From Marthasterias glacialis (taxonomy: Eukaryota; Echinodermata; Asteroidea; Forcipulatida; Asteriidae), in NCBI GenBank assembly GCA_911728455.2, contig OU452228.1:19619224-19683223 (forward strand): DNA of 64,000 bases, written 5' to 3'. The notes under the pieces were generated by a model. It saw nothing but the letters and a program-made list of their open reading frames with translations, searched no databases and was not told the origin of the DNA. A program made the position numbers and the translations under genes. Positions 35,163 to 46,846 of this stretch are shown here, one piece after another. Numbering within the stretch: position 1 is the first letter of the stretch; each line of letters starts with the position of its first letter.

Positions 35163-35578
35163 CTACTTGATCCATTAAGCACCGCCCCTAGAGTTATTAA
35201 CCAACCACAGCATTGGCTAAATCACAACTGTACACGTGGGCAGCACAATGTCACACTGCACGACATGAACGCGCACGCTTTAAGTATACGCGCACGCATG
35301 TTTACATTTTCCAATAGACCTTATGCATTGACGTCATCACGCCGCCATCTTAGAGATAAAACAATGATGCAACAATGGAAAGCGCAGATTTATGTTCGCG
35401 TAGCGCACAGGATGGGCCAATGAGCAGCCTTCTTTTGACCTCTAACCGAGGGCGCCCTACTCCAATGACGTCAAAAGGTCTATAGGATTTTTATTGGACT
35501 TTTGTCAGACTTTCGGTGTCGTACCCACGGCTGTGATTGGTCAACACGTATGGGGGCGGGGCTTAATGGATCGGTCTA
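35163..35578. mobile_element. MITE, GACCGATCCATTAAGC family, copy 3, split by another MITE
   Basis: Shares GATCCATTAAGC, ACGCGCACGCATGTTTACAT, CTTTCGGTGTCGTACCC and GCTTAATGGATCGGTCTA with copies 1 and 2. Its reading is interrupted at CCAATA by 35317-35483. Confidence 0.85.
35317..35483. mobile_element. Nested MITE of the TAGACCTTATGC / AAGATGGCGGC family
   Basis: Runs from GACCTTATGCATTGACGTCA to TGACGTCAAAAGGTC, in the opposite orientation to 25895-26055. ATA stands on both sides of the insertion. Confidence 0.85.
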
Positions 35579-36309
35579 CTCCGGTGTCATGGGGGTATTC
35601 TGTCCTCCGGGTAATGTGTCCACCATACGGTAAATTAACGTGGGCTTGAGGAGTTTATTCAAAAGAGGGCGCTATCAGGAGAAGTTAGCACACAATTCGC
35701 CGTATGCTCGGACAGAATCTCCTGCCGGACAGAATCTCCTTCCACACCGGCACCAAGTAACTATTGCGTGAAATTGTGTTCCCCAAAATCGCCCATTATA
35801 TCTATAGGGCATTTTTTTAATGACAGAAACTGATATTTCTGAGAAAATATTTAGACACTGCAAAACAATTATAAAGTAAGGCAAGACCAACACATTTGCT
35901 TCTCATGAATGGGTTTTAAGGCATTGCATATAGTGAGGTATCAAAGTATATTCGGTTTGCGGCAGCATCATGTATATGAAATCTCCTTCACTGTTTGTGA
36001 GATCTTCTCCATCAGCTATTTGTTCTACTAACGCGGAGTAGGTTTTGGAATGGTGGTGGTGGGGCGGGGAAGGGACTACTTTCAGTTCTGAACAGAACTG
36101 TTCTTCTTATTAAGTATACGTACCTGGGGAGGTACGAAATCGGCCGGGACTACTACACATGTACTACTTTCGCTTAGTGGATCGAGGGGACTTTTCGTGA
36201 TTGACTTCATTGCCGCGGAGCGAGTCATTTATTTTTATACATAAATCCTCAGAGATAAACGATCTTTTCTTCATTCTTGTGTGCCCATGAAGTTATGGTA
36301 ATCTTGTGT
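35579..36309. other. Spacer without recognised features
   Basis: Holds a short repeat of GACAGAATCTCCT near 35712-35740; otherwise nothing. Confidence 0.4.
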
Positions 36310-36511
36310 GAGGTGAAGGTTTTAGGCTTAATATCCTTGTGCCAAGGATTTCCCTTGGCACAAGGGTATGCAATTTGTGAAAACAGCTTGTGCGGCACGT
36401 GGATCGTAAATAACGCAAGTCTTAGTCCTGGCTGGCACTCCAATTCACCCCCACAGTGATTTTTAATAGCATTGGACTTGCAGGATGGGTTATTGACCTT
36501 AAAGACAGGGT
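36310..36511 (-). repeat. Interspersed repeat, copy 1
   Basis: Shares with 61143-61310, in opposite orientation, the blocks GGGGGTGAATTGGAGTGCCA, TTGTGCGGCACGTGGATC (complement) and GGGTTATTGACCTTAAAGAC. Family unknown. Confidence 0.75.
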
Positions 36512-37153
36512 GGTGAAAAAATGTTCCTCGTGGGTCCAGCAAAGTAAAAAAAAATGTGGCTGCTCTGAGGATTTTTCTCGTGAATAAACAGATTTCAGCT
36601 TTCCAGTCAATTGGTTGAGTACAGGGCTATCCTGATGAACAAAAAACACTCAGTAATTTCCCTCGGGCTAAACCCTTTCTATGCTTACGTGTAATTTATC
36701 TCTCAGTTTGCATTTTGGATGTTTTTTTTTTAGCAATAACAAAATGTCAATCCCAAAGAAGTATGGTTATTTTTTAATTACCCGATGCACTTCTAATTTG
36801 TTCCAGAGAGACATATGTTTCATATAGCACATGATGTGTTTTCGAAATCAATCGCTAGTTAATGGCTCCCGAAGTAGCAGTGAACGGTGAACGGATACAG
36901 ACACCAGTCTGTGAGACTTAGGGTGCACAACATTTGCAAACAATTTCTGGTGGATGGAACGAGTTGTGCGCCGCCAACGTTGGCAAACGTTAGCAACAGA
37001 CTGCGAACGTATTTCTGATGGTGTGCTCGAGGGTGCTTTTAAAATGACTGTACATTTTTTTAGTGGCAAAAAGTCGAGTAGGCGATATCGTTTTGTTGTC
37101 ACGGAAATAATTAAATTTTCAGTCGGGGATATTACGCACTTGTTAGAGTGAAG
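36512..37153. other. Intergenic, 3' of ASIC-like gene 1
   Basis: Short ORFs only, nothing supported. Confidence 0.4.
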
Positions 37154-37159
37154 TTTATT
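37154..37159 (-). terminator. AATAAA polyadenylation signal, ASIC-like gene 1
   Basis: AATAAA on the minus strand, about 175 bp after the stop codon at 37333. It is the first such hexamer I see downstream. Confidence 0.5.
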
Positions 37160-37332
37160 GATGTATAGCAATAGCAAAATTATGAAAATCAAAGAGAATT
37201 AAGAGTTAGATCACATCACCATTCTTATTTGAAATAAATCATCAGATATTATATAATTACAAAATCACGGGTGGTAATCCGATAGTTTGGACAGTTTCAT
37301 CTTTACTTTTTACAGAGTCGGAGTTCCTTAAA

Positions 37333-37445
37333 TCACTTGGGAGTCCGAAACCTCTTCAAGAGGCTGATGAAGACGAAGTCTGCCCACTCAAATAAGGTGA
37401 TGAGACTCATGCCACAGAGTAGACCCATGTAGCCACCAACATCAC
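37333..37445 (-). CDS. ASIC-like gene 1, exon 8 (TM2, stop)
   Basis: 113 coding bp, acceptor CCTCAG. It encodes DVGGYMGLLCGMSLITLFEW, then ADFVFISLLKRFRTPK and TGA. Confidence 0.95.
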
Positions 37446-40400
37446 CTGAGGATAAATAAAGATGCAATTCCATTAAAGTAACCACAACTCTTTTTGCAAA
37501 ATACAATATGTTGTTCTTGATCTTCGGTAACGTGATAAATACATTAGTCTAAAGACTTTTTTATAAAAAATAAATTGTTGAAATTACTCACTGATAGCAC
37601 ACTAAAGATGCTAGGTCCGATTTTGGCTGATTTGACACATGAACATTCAGATTTAAATGTTAAAAAGCTTATTAATTATAGATTCGATAAGCTGAAGCAT
37701 TTAAAGTACTGCAGGAAAAAACTGCCAATGACAAGTGGTAGTTAACTAAAGAACTAAAAATGAATTATTGTCGGGATCCCAACAATATCTCACGTCCATC
37801 AGCCGTGTACGAATACGTACACGTGCCGTGCACCTTGCATGTTTTGTGCAAAGTTTTGAATGTTTTTCCGTTTTGAAACATCTGTAATAATTAAAATTTG
37901 TAGAAAAAATATCTTTAAAATATTACCATAACATTATAGTCTACAGAACCCTGGTGTCCGACAAAGTTTGTCGAACACAATGGGTCGGATATCCTGATCC
38001 AAATCAGTTTTCCGACATCGTGGCTGTTATGTGACTTATTGCATAACGACGTTTCAAAAGGAGTATTGATCGAACTACAATATTAATTTACCTGCGTCTA
38101 TTTTCTCAGCCTTTAATTATTTGTGTGTTAGATTTTCTCACAATAATGTTCGGTATTAATTCCATCTGGTAAGTAAACATTTAAGACTTGCCAGATGGAA
38201 TTTACCAAATTGACTTCTACACACTAAACTTTGAATTATATAAAATGTACTGGAACGTTTAGCTCACCTTGCAAGTCAGCAATGGTGTACGCCGCATTCT
38301 GGGTGATCATCGTGTACATAATCTCCTCAAAGAAGATATACACATCTAGATAGTTTCTCCTTTATGAAATGAAAACATATTTAAACCGAAATTTTAAAAG
38401 GTAAAAAAAAAAAACCAAAACCAACAACAACATGAAATTTTGAGATTGGCGATTATATAAAGCGTGGTGAAACATAGAGGGCGGTATTCATGCCGGGCAT
38501 GGAATGAATTGTTAAGGAGTACGCTTTCCCCTAACAAATTCACGCATGAACCCGTTTTCCGACTTTCTCCTTGGACGTCAATTTTATAATAAACAAGGTG
38601 TTTATTTTTCATAATGTAGGATCTACAATCAGAATTTGTTCCACTTGATTTTCCGTCCAAACCCGCTTTTGTATCTAAAACTAAACGTGACACTCACCGT
38701 GAAATGGAAGCAAAATGTGTACTGAATGGAACCGTTCCTTATAATAAGGATCAAGTGCCTCACGTTATTATTTTTATGATTTTATTAATTTTAAATGAAT
38801 CGTTCAGAACACGCAGTGTTATGATACAAATAGCTAAACTCACAATGCGCACAATCCACCCGGAGAGTGCTATAAAGCCGCCAAAATAACATTACAACAT
38901 ACCTAGGCCTTATAAAAAAAACCCGAACAAACATCCATCGAAAATGACAATAAAAATACAGTTGATAGCAAGAAGAGTCTGCAGACACCACATGTTTAGA
39001 GTTGAGATTTAAATGTACTTAAATGGACCTAGATATGTCTGAATGGGCAGCGATAACGAATTTTACACACTAGGGGCAGGCAGCTGAACTTCAAATGGGA
39101 GACTGCGGAAGACACTAGGTGGCAGCACACTTACCAGGTAAGAGTGCACTACACTAAATAGAGAGAAATTCATGCACCGAGCCTCATTAATAAAATGTAA
39201 AACTTTTTCTGTAAATCAAAGATTTCAAGGTTCTTGCTTTTATGAATTGTTGAAAAATGGTCCAACATTGTGCCCCTGGGGTTGTTGACTTTCATCCTGG
39301 AGCATTTTGGGTAGACTGGCCCTCTAAAAATGGCCCTATTTTGCTAAACAGTGTAGGGTCATTTTTCCAAGATGGACGTCTGGTAAGTTTACTCGTTCAG
39401 GGGTGTTTTTATTTTGGATCAGTCTGCCAACAATTCTCAACTGCTAACCTACTAAAAATTGAAAAGAAAAATGAAGTTCAATTGTCAGAAAATGTACATG
39501 TACATCTGATTTGTTTTCTAGAGGCTGAGAGACTTTTAAGTATTGTTTGAGTATTTTGAATATTTTAGCATTTTAGCATTGGTTGCTATGGGAGCCTATT
39601 TAGCGTGGTGCACCCTGGAAAATAAAAGTCTGCTGCCATCTAGCGTTCCAAAGTCTCCCATGGGCTGAATACTTGCCTGACATCCTCCTCTGACAATTTA
39701 TACGTTGACATTAAGTTGGTGTTAGGCCAGTACGCTAGCGAAGTCTTGCTGTCATATTGCGTAGTCTTGCAGCCGATTGGACAGTCACACGAAACGTCTT
39801 TCTCTAAGAATTCATCTGTAAGTGAAAGTACATTGTAATGTGGTCATTAACTTAATCACTTGCGATTTTAAAAACATGAATGTAATTTAAAAGTCTAAGA
39901 TGTGACAATTTCATCAAATAACATCAAGAATATAAATTTATTCTGTGCTATAATACAATGGTCGTGGGTTCGAATCCAAGCTTACTTCATATCGGTACTT
40001 GTTGAAGGGTGAACAAACAAATAATAGTAAATAAAACATTTAGAATTTTATTGTTTGCAATTTTTTTTTCTGTCAATGTCTTCCCCTAGCTCAATATTCT
40101 CAAACTGCAATCAACTCGTCAAGTGTAGCAATCATCACATCAATAAACGGCGGAACATATTTTTGCGAATGCGCTCTCCTGAAGACAGTCAGGGCTTACT
40201 GATCATAGCAATAAGGCCGTGTCTGAATGAGTGGCTACGGCTACGGCTACGGCTACGGCTACGGCTACAGCCGCTCTTAAGGGTGTTGCTATTAAGAATT
40301 AACGCATGATGACGCGGCGATCCAAGCCGTAGCCATAGCCGTAGCCGCCAATTCGAACACGGTCTCAGACCCATCTTACCCAGTAATAGCACACAACCGT

Positions 40401-41421
40401 GTAGGCTAATCAGGGGGTCACTGGTTCCAATCCCGTTCCAGCCATTTTTATTTGTTTGCCCCAAAGATTTTCTGTCGATTGAAATACCCCCCTTTTTGTT
40501 TTGATTTAACATTTATTTCATGCTGGTACATAAATATGATACATGTAAATACAATTTACGCGTGTACATACAATCCAAAAACTTTGATACAATAGTTAAA
40601 TTTACCAACGTCCCATAAAAATAAATTTAAATGCGACTTTTCGTAATTAAAGATCGAACTCATTAAGTGGTTGCGTCCTGAGTTTTAAATTTGAAACTAA
40701 AAATATCAATTTTGTTTGGAGTAACATTCCACTACGGGGGCAATTGTACAAAGGTAACCCTACGGGAATTCACACTTTACTATAAGTTTTAAAAAGTCAC
40801 CATTAACAATACAAAACAATACAAAACCTTTCCAGGTAAAATTAATGCCACCATCATTCTTATCAGTAATTTTTTTCCCCGTTAATTCTAAACGCATCTT
40901 ACCTTCATAATGATATATGCAATACATTTGATCCCTCACCGAGCAGATTGGCTCGGGTCCTGCTACTCAGCAACAACGAAATGGGAGAAGACAACCGGAA
41001 ATTCAAGTAGAGCATAAAACTGTACTTTATTTATGGTCAGTATTTGATCAAAAAATGGAGTTGTTTCGCCGTAATGTCATCACAGAGCTAACCGACCATT
41101 AAGAAATTCGTTCAAGCCTACTTTTCTTTCCTGTTTTTTTTTTTTCTTACTGACATTTTTTTTTACTTCGTCAATGGATCGGAACAATTTAGAGAGGATA
41201 ATTTAAAGTTACTGTTTTGCTCTCTTTTTCGGATTAAAAAATTCTAGGTCCGTTTGTTTGACCGATTTGACCCCTAAAATTTAGATTTAAACTTTAAACG
41301 GCTATTTTTTTAAAACATATATTCTAGAAATATATTAGCTTTCATTTAAGGTATTGCATGAAAAAATCTGCCAATGATAAGTTGTAGTTACTTTTAAGCA
41401 ACTACCACTTGTCATCGGCGG

Positions 41422-41467
<46 letters not shown>

Positions 41468-44400
41468 GGAATTAATATCGGGACAAAGGTACAAAATAAT
41501 AATACAACATTTCGACGAAAATCGTGCCATGCAACTTTGATGAATTTTTCTCAAAGTCATTCCGGAACATCTGAATCGAATTTCTTCGAGGTTATACCCT
41601 GTTGCTTACAAGTGGGTAAAACTTCAAGACACGACAGGGGGAGAGGGGTTGTGGCCCTGCGTAATGATATTGCATGACCTTATTGTACGTATAAGTATAA
41701 AACTTGGAAAAAAAGGTTAGCTGTTGCAAACTGCTTACCAACCAAAAGGACCTAATGTATAGATGCAAGAAATGTTAATGGTCTCGCGTTATTGAGTCTT
41801 TCTTATATGCTAAATGACAACACAACACACAAGTTGAGTAACAGAGACAGTCAAGTGGAAGGAAGTGAAAAGAGAGAGGCAAGATGCAGTCAGAAAAGAC
41901 AAACTCAAAGGTGGGAAAAGGGGGAAAAGAATTCATTAGTGAACGAGAAGATTAAAAATGGGGGGGACATCTGTGGTAGAAGGAGAAGGCAAAGACAAAA
42001 AGAAAAGTAAGGAATAATTTCCTTCTTGGATGTTCAGACCATTCTCCCTTCAGCAGAACGTCTACTGCTTGAGGAAGAAGAATCATGCGAATGAGACAAT
42101 TGGTTCCTTGAATCAAGTTTGCTCATTGGAACCCCGGATTAATGTAAACCTAACATGCCTCCAAACCAAAAGCAAGATTTTTTTTCGCATTTTCTTCTAA
42201 AAAGTAGGATATTCTGCGAACATATGACGTCATTAGACACATCTTGCCTGACGTAAAAGGATCGTTTACACAGTTTACACAGGGGTGAACACAGTATGAA
42301 TATTCAATGGTATTGTCTTTCCATTGAATATTCATACTGTGTTCACCCCCCCCCCTCCCGCCCTCCAACAACCACCTTCGGGTTTTGAAGTTCTGGGCTC
42401 GATTCCACAAAGAACCAAGATTCATCTTAAGATGAATTGTCAATATTACTAATAGTAATTTGTATTGCTACGCAACACTTAACTTAGCAGTTAAGATTGA
42501 TTGACACTTGAAATCAATCTTTGCTAGATGTGACTTTGCTCGATGTGAACATAGACTACCGAGATTGCCCGTAGCTAGAGGCAGTTCGGGTACCGCAACC
42601 ATTACCGGGCAATCTCGGTAGTCTAGTTGGTAAGACATCTGCTCTAGAATGGTGGGGGTCGTGGGTTCGAATCCTACCCAAGGAAAATGCCTGTGGGTTT
42701 TGTTCACAGGACTAGGGAAAGTACTGAGTATACAGTGCATAACACACATTGGTGTATGGGCAATAACACAACTAATAGTCCTAACTTATAGGACTGGTCA
42801 TAAGTTGGGACTAGTCCTAAGTTAGGACTAGTTTCGTGAAATCTACCCCAGACCTTTCATGTACATTGATATCATAAACAACCTACCAGGCCATCTGTAG
42901 TCACGGCAACCACATTTGTATATGACGTAATGGATCTTGCAGAGAAAATTGCACGCCGGTACTGAATACTTGAACGGGTAACCCGTGAAGTTGTTGTTTG
43001 TGCAGTTATCTCTGAAGGGTGCTTGCAGACTGTTCACCTGGGGATGGGAAAGGGTCAAAATTAAAAAAAAATCCAACGACCATTATAGGTATTTATATTT
43101 TATTCAATTAATTATTTATTGGTTCACAGTGAGCGACTGTTCCAGGCAAAAGAATGCAAGACGGATAGAGGCCAAATGATTTTGCTAAATTTATATTTCA
43201 ACGAACGGTGATCACGAGCCAAAAATGTTTGATTTTTTCCGGAATCCAGCAAACTCTTATTGCTTTGATCTTAATGATCAATTCGTCGTCATGTTGAGCG
43301 TAAATCAAAGTATTTTTTTCTCCACGGAGGAGCATGTTTATTCAATCATCACATCTCTCCTCTCACCTCTCAAAGACATTTATAACCATTAAAGGTTTGG
43401 TGAATTACTTAGTATTGATGATTTTATTTTACACCTTACAGTTAATATACAATAATTCTGTTGAGAAAAATCATTTTGTGCCTTCCTGTATAATTTTACA
43501 TGATTTATTTTCTTTGAAAAAAAATAGTCTTTAGGAACACCCACAAAAATAGGTCACTTGCTGACATGGCTGGATTCCTTCTCTGACGTCACATGCATTA
43601 CATAATATATATTCATGAGTGAATTTTTGAAAAGAAAGAACACATATTTGTCATTTCTTGGGCAGACCCCGTCCAGAAACGATTGTCCTCTGCAGTAGCT
43701 CATGAATAAATTCTGTAATAATGATGTCACAGAAAGAATCCATCCACAAGTGACCTATTTTTTGTGGTTGTTCCTAAAGACCATTACTTTTAAAGAAATA
43801 AATCATGTAAAAATAAGCTGGAAGGCACAAAAAAAATCCACCTGAATTATTGTATGATAATTATTAGGTGTAAACTAAAAACATCAATACTTAGTAATTC
43901 ACCAAACCTTTAAATGGTACATAGCAATGAAAAGGGATCCCATTTTGTATTAAACTTATCAAAATTTTATTCTTAATAAAAATATTATTTTTTTTCCACT
44001 TCATAATAGCAATTTATTTCTTTTTTTTTAATAAGTATAAAGGAAGGTTTCCTGTCATTCATCTTCATTCTATGAAAGCGTCGGTTAAGAGCAGTCGATT
44101 TTTTGTTAATCAGAGTAACAATATCATTCATCATTAATAGGTTTCCCGATCAATTTTAGCAAAAAAAAAAAACAAAAAACAAAAAAAAACAATTTAGTTT
44201 TATTAACGCATTCAAATTCACGCACGTTTCCCTTAATAAATTCAAACTATGATTTATTTTGAGTTTACTATTAACTACCGTTACTGCATTTAATTTCGTT
44301 TTGATGGTGAATGCGTGATGTTATTCTTCAGATTAAGGTTTGTTTTTAGTCAGTCTACTTCAATTATAGACATTTATGACCAAATCTTCACCAATCTTCA

Positions 44401-46846
44401 GTTAAATTTCAACTTCCTGTTTACAATTGATGAAATTGAAAGATTGACCGGCCTCTTGCTGTTTGCTTTTGCGAAGTTGATTGATCTTCTCGACCTATGA
44501 TCTCAATACTGACCACTTAATGCTAAATTGTTGAAACTGATGTGTTCTTTATTACTGCTGAATGCTAATGCAACGCAGCATCCGTTTTCAAACAAACTGA
44601 ATGAGCCAGGAGTTAAATTGATATCCCACCGAAAAAGCTACAAAACTGAAGATAAAGCTACAAGTTGAAATTAAAACATGACAGAATGTAATAAGCAAAA
44701 GAAGGGAAAGGACCAGATTTACACACAAGGAAGACGAACACATTGAAAAAGATGATCCAGATTTTGTTTTGGTATTTTACATATAATATTTCTTTTATAA
44801 ACAGTCAAATGTTATCATTATTAATGGATTGACTGACTTGCATTGTATAAACATGCTGGTATGTCTATTCGTTTCTGGTTCAATGATTTAGTGACATTGG
44901 AATCGTTTGAGCATTGGGTTAGTGTATTCTAACTTACCGTACAATGCGTCAAGCCCCGGTTTATACTCCACGCGAAAGCGAAGGCGAAGCGAATTTGACG
45001 TCACTCTCCAACATTAGCAGCGAATTTCGCAAAAAGTTGAACACATTTTAACTGGGGCGAATTGTTCGTCGCGAATTTGTGACGTCGAATTCGCTTCGCC
45101 TTTGCATTCGCGTGAAAAAAAAAATCAAAAATCACTCAAATCCAACCCATAATGTTGGCTTTATATTCAGCGATATGATATTAATTATTGCTATTTTTTA
45201 ATCAAGTATAATTGATGATCAACATGAAAGAGATTTCAAAGTTCCACATACCTCTTTCTGTCGAACCGCAACGGACGTTTCAAATCCCGGTGATAACGAG
45301 AAAGCAAGCTCCTTAATGATGGGTAACTCGCCTTGAGGATGCAGTAACACCTAGAGATACGTGCGTCTTACACAGTCAGAAGTCCTCACAATGTATTACA
45401 GTACATAAGAACATAAATGTTAGGAAAGAGATGGGCTTGACATTTTGCATCAAACTCCTTGAGGATGTAATAAGATTACATCTTCAGAGATTTTTGAATG
45501 CATTTTTCTTTTAAGGCAATTCAAATTAACTTTTGTTAACTGATGTTGTAATCATTGTTCATTTCAATAGTATGCGAAAGGCTTTTAGAACGTCAGTTGA
45601 TGTAAGCACTTGACCCATAGATCACTTTGAAATATTACTTCCATTACTGACATGCTGAAAGTTAATTCAACATCATTTGAAAGTTAACCTTGTTCGTGAC
45701 AGTCGTTGGCCCTGAATTAAATCACATTAACATATCGACTGCACAGTTTATATTATGTGACTGGTGTCCTAATTAACATGATTTGAAGAATATTGTCTGA
45801 CCTTCATTCCTGCGGCAGTGTTTTCCCCAAATGTATACAAATCATGCTGGATGTTCAGACGTAAATATAGTCCATTTTTACTGCCAGGATTGTGCACTGT
45901 CAGCACATCCTCTTCATCTACAGGATCATTGAAGGTGTAACAGATGCCATGATCGAGAACACGTTTGGTGAAGTTGAGGTGAGAACACGGTCTATTCCTC
46001 CACGAGCATCTGTATAGCATATCTTCAATCTGATGGGATGCGTTCTTCAGGAGTTCTAGACTCTGACTGTCGCTGTAGTTTCGGAATTCATCTTCCAGGG
46101 GAGTTAGGTCAACATCTTTGTTGATCAGTCGCGACGATGAGGTTCCGTACACCAAGCCAAGGGTCTCGATGGCCGCTTTGGACATCGAACCATTCCGAAA
46201 TTGGTTGTAATTGCACAAGGTCACGGCGGGAAATTTGATGTCGGTGACGTAGTTTATAAAGATGGTGCTTGTTTCTTCATGTTTGTTCAGTAGTATCACA
46301 GAGTTTATGATGTTGACTACGAGCCATAGTGTCATTGCAACGACGACCACAATCCAAAGCAATCTGCAAATTAAATAAACGTGACTTGCGACTTGGATGA
46401 TTACAGTGTAATCATGTAAAGGTCATCGTGATTGTCATTGCGATTGTCATTGCGATTTGTATCTTGATCGTTGTCGTGGTTGTCATCGTGATTTTTCATC
46501 GTGATATCATCGTTTTTGTCTTTGTGATTGCCATCGTGTCACATTAACGACCCGCACAACCATCACCACCTATGTCATCGTTACATTTGTTTCTTCTGTA
46601 TACAAACTGACTCAAATTGACCAGAGCATTATTCAATGCTTGGTCTTCAGAAACTTACCTTCGGAAATAGCTATTGGAATTGTCTGTGACGTAACGAAGT
46701 CCATGGAATGTAGTTGTATCCCCAAACTCCTTAAACACCTCTTTAAATGACCGACCATGTTCGGCTTTGGAACCTGCTTCCATGTTGTCTCCTTCAGAGA
46801 TGTTGTTCTTGTTGACACTGGTATGCCCCGTCATCTCGTTGGTCAT
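37333..46846 (-). CDS. ASIC-like DEG/ENaC cation channel, gene 1 (8 coding exons, 466 aa)
   Basis: Exons 46846-46659, 46363-45802, 45350-45252, 43037-42887, 40959-40903, 39815-39677, 38359-38268 and 37445-37333 join to 1401 bp ending in TGA. The product should be a trimeric plasma-membrane sodium-type channel with two helices and a large ectodomain. Visible: gating His-Gly (48-49, TFHGLRY); TM1 from 64; FPAVTLCNYNQFR (107-119); CYTFND in the finger region; HPQGELP and LSPGF in the palm; a Cys-rich thumb; then GDVGGYMGLLCGMSLITLFE, TM2 with the selectivity-filter triplet G441-M-S, where ASICs have GAS. The degenerin-site Gly is G430, whose codon is split by the last intron. Slightly shorter than vertebrate ASICs (about 510-530). 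The start is the first ATG after an in-frame TAG. The intron after exon 6 has a GC donor. Gene 2 is its tandem duplicate. Proton gating is not proven: the His near ASIC His72/73 is off by one or two positions. Confidence 0.93.
38268..38359 (-). CDS. ASIC-like gene 1, exon 7 (pre-TM2)
   Basis: 92 bp, donor G/GTGAGC. It encodes NYLDVYIFFEEIMYTMITQN and then AAYTIADLQ, aligned with the pre-TM2 strand of ASICs. Confidence 0.94.
39095..39661. mobile_element. TIR element with CTCF-like motifs (intron 6 of gene 1)
   Basis: Ends ATGGGAGACT on both strands, followed by GACACTAGGTGGCAGCA (left) and AACGCTAGATGGCAGCAG (right, reverse). A short relative is at 51582-51721. The right end stops 15 bp inside the intron from the GC donor of exon 6. 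Confidence 0.75.
39677..39815 (-). CDS. ASIC-like gene 1, exon 6 (non-canonical GC donor)
   Basis: 139 bp, acceptor CTTACAG, encodes EFLEKDVSCDCPIGCKTTQY through LSEEDV. It ends CAG/GCAAGT: a GC donor. The same exon in gene 2 is also 139 bp with a GT donor at the same codon position, and no GT near the gene 1 exon end keeps the frame. Confidence 0.93.
40213..40366. mobile_element. MITE with GGCTAC hexamer arms (intron 5 of gene 1)
   Basis: Left GGCCGTGTCTGAATGAGTGG then (CTACGG)n; right (reverse) GACCGTGTTCGAATTGGCGG then CTACGG/CTATGG. The Leu-Arg repeat ORFs come from the hexamer. Confidence 0.85.
40903..40959 (-). CDS. ASIC-like gene 1, exon 5
   Basis: 57 bp, donor G/GTAAGA. It encodes PEPICSVRDQMYCIYHYE. 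Gene 2 has the same-length exon reading NEPICNVHKQVYCVYRYE. Confidence 0.9.
41428..41460. repeat. Poly(A) run within an intronic repeat
   Basis: About 33 A. The flanks (GATAAGTTGTAGTTACTT and AACTACCACTTGTCATCGGC, inverted) resemble 37700-37745, so an inverted-repeat element lies at about 41355-41430. Confidence 0.7.
42393..42850. mobile_element. MITE, GGGGTCRATTTCACAAAG family, split by a SINE
   Basis: Left end GGGCTCGATTCCACAAAGAA, right end (reverse) TGGGGTAGATTTCACGAAAC. The two halves may come from different variants. The SINE at 42553-42770 lies between them. Confidence 0.65.
42553..42770 (+). mobile_element. tRNA-derived SINE with intact A and B boxes
   Basis: Box A TAGTCTAGTTGGTAAGACAT, box B GTGGGTTCGAATCC, then a body with CACAGGACTAGGGAAAGTAC. 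An inverted copy of its 5' part (ACCGAGATTGCCC) precedes it at 42553-42605. Confidence 0.82.
42887..43037 (-). CDS. ASIC-like gene 1, exon 4 (thumb cysteines)
   Basis: 151 bp, acceptor CCCCAG, donor G/GTAGGT. It encodes VNSLQAPFRDNCTNNNFTGY and then PACNFLCKIHYVIYKCGCRD, with the ASIC thumb Cys spacing. Confidence 0.95.
43389..43913. mobile_element. TTAA-flanked foldback element, arms about 250 bp (intron 3 of gene 1)
   Basis: TTAA at 43389-43392 and 43910-43913 encloses two arms that are reverse complements over most of the element: AGGTTTGGTGAATTACT outermost, then TAGGTCACTTG and TCATGAG near the centre. No ORF. Confidence 0.88.
44969..45114. mobile_element. MITE with CGAAGGCGAAGCGAATT inverted arms (intron)
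   Basis: Arms CACGCGAAAGCGAAGGCGAA (left) and, reversed, CACGCGAATGCAAAGGCGAA, both continuing to GACGTCAC; about 35 bp each. Confidence 0.85.
45252..45350 (-). CDS. ASIC-like gene 1, exon 3
   Basis: 99 bp, phase 0 in and out. It encodes VLLHPQGELPIIKELAFSLS and then PGFETSVAVRQKE, the palm segment next to the thumb. Confidence 0.95.
45802..46363 (-). CDS. ASIC-like gene 1, exon 2 (TM1, palm, finger)
   Basis: 562 bp, acceptor TTTGCAG, donor AAG/GTCAGA. It encodes TM1 (LLWIVVVVAMTLWLVV), FPAVTLCNYNQFRNG, CSWRNRPCSHLNFTKRVLDH and CYTFND. Confidence 0.96.
46430..46540. repeat. Degenerate GTCATTGCGATT repeat in intron 1 of gene 1
   Basis: Units of the type GTCATCGTGATT / GTCATTGCGATT repeat with variable spacing. 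Confidence 0.75.
46659..46846 (-). CDS. ASIC-like gene 1, exon 1 (N-terminus, HG motif)
   Basis: 188 coding bp, donor AG/GTAAGT, exit phase 2. It encodes an acidic N-terminus, then FKEVFKEFGDTTTFHGLRYV. TTG at 46882 extends the frame but is not a likely start. Confidence 0.88.

Noticed and set aside
37333..37445. Asp in the pre-TM2 strand read as the degenerin site, implying a constitutively open channel
   Set aside because: Alignment to LLGDIGG of ASICs places the degenerin position at the Gly of QGD/QGN, which is conserved in both genes.
40055..40512. Arg-Leu repeat ORFs on both strands
   Set aside because: Produced by the GGCTAC hexamer arms of a MITE.
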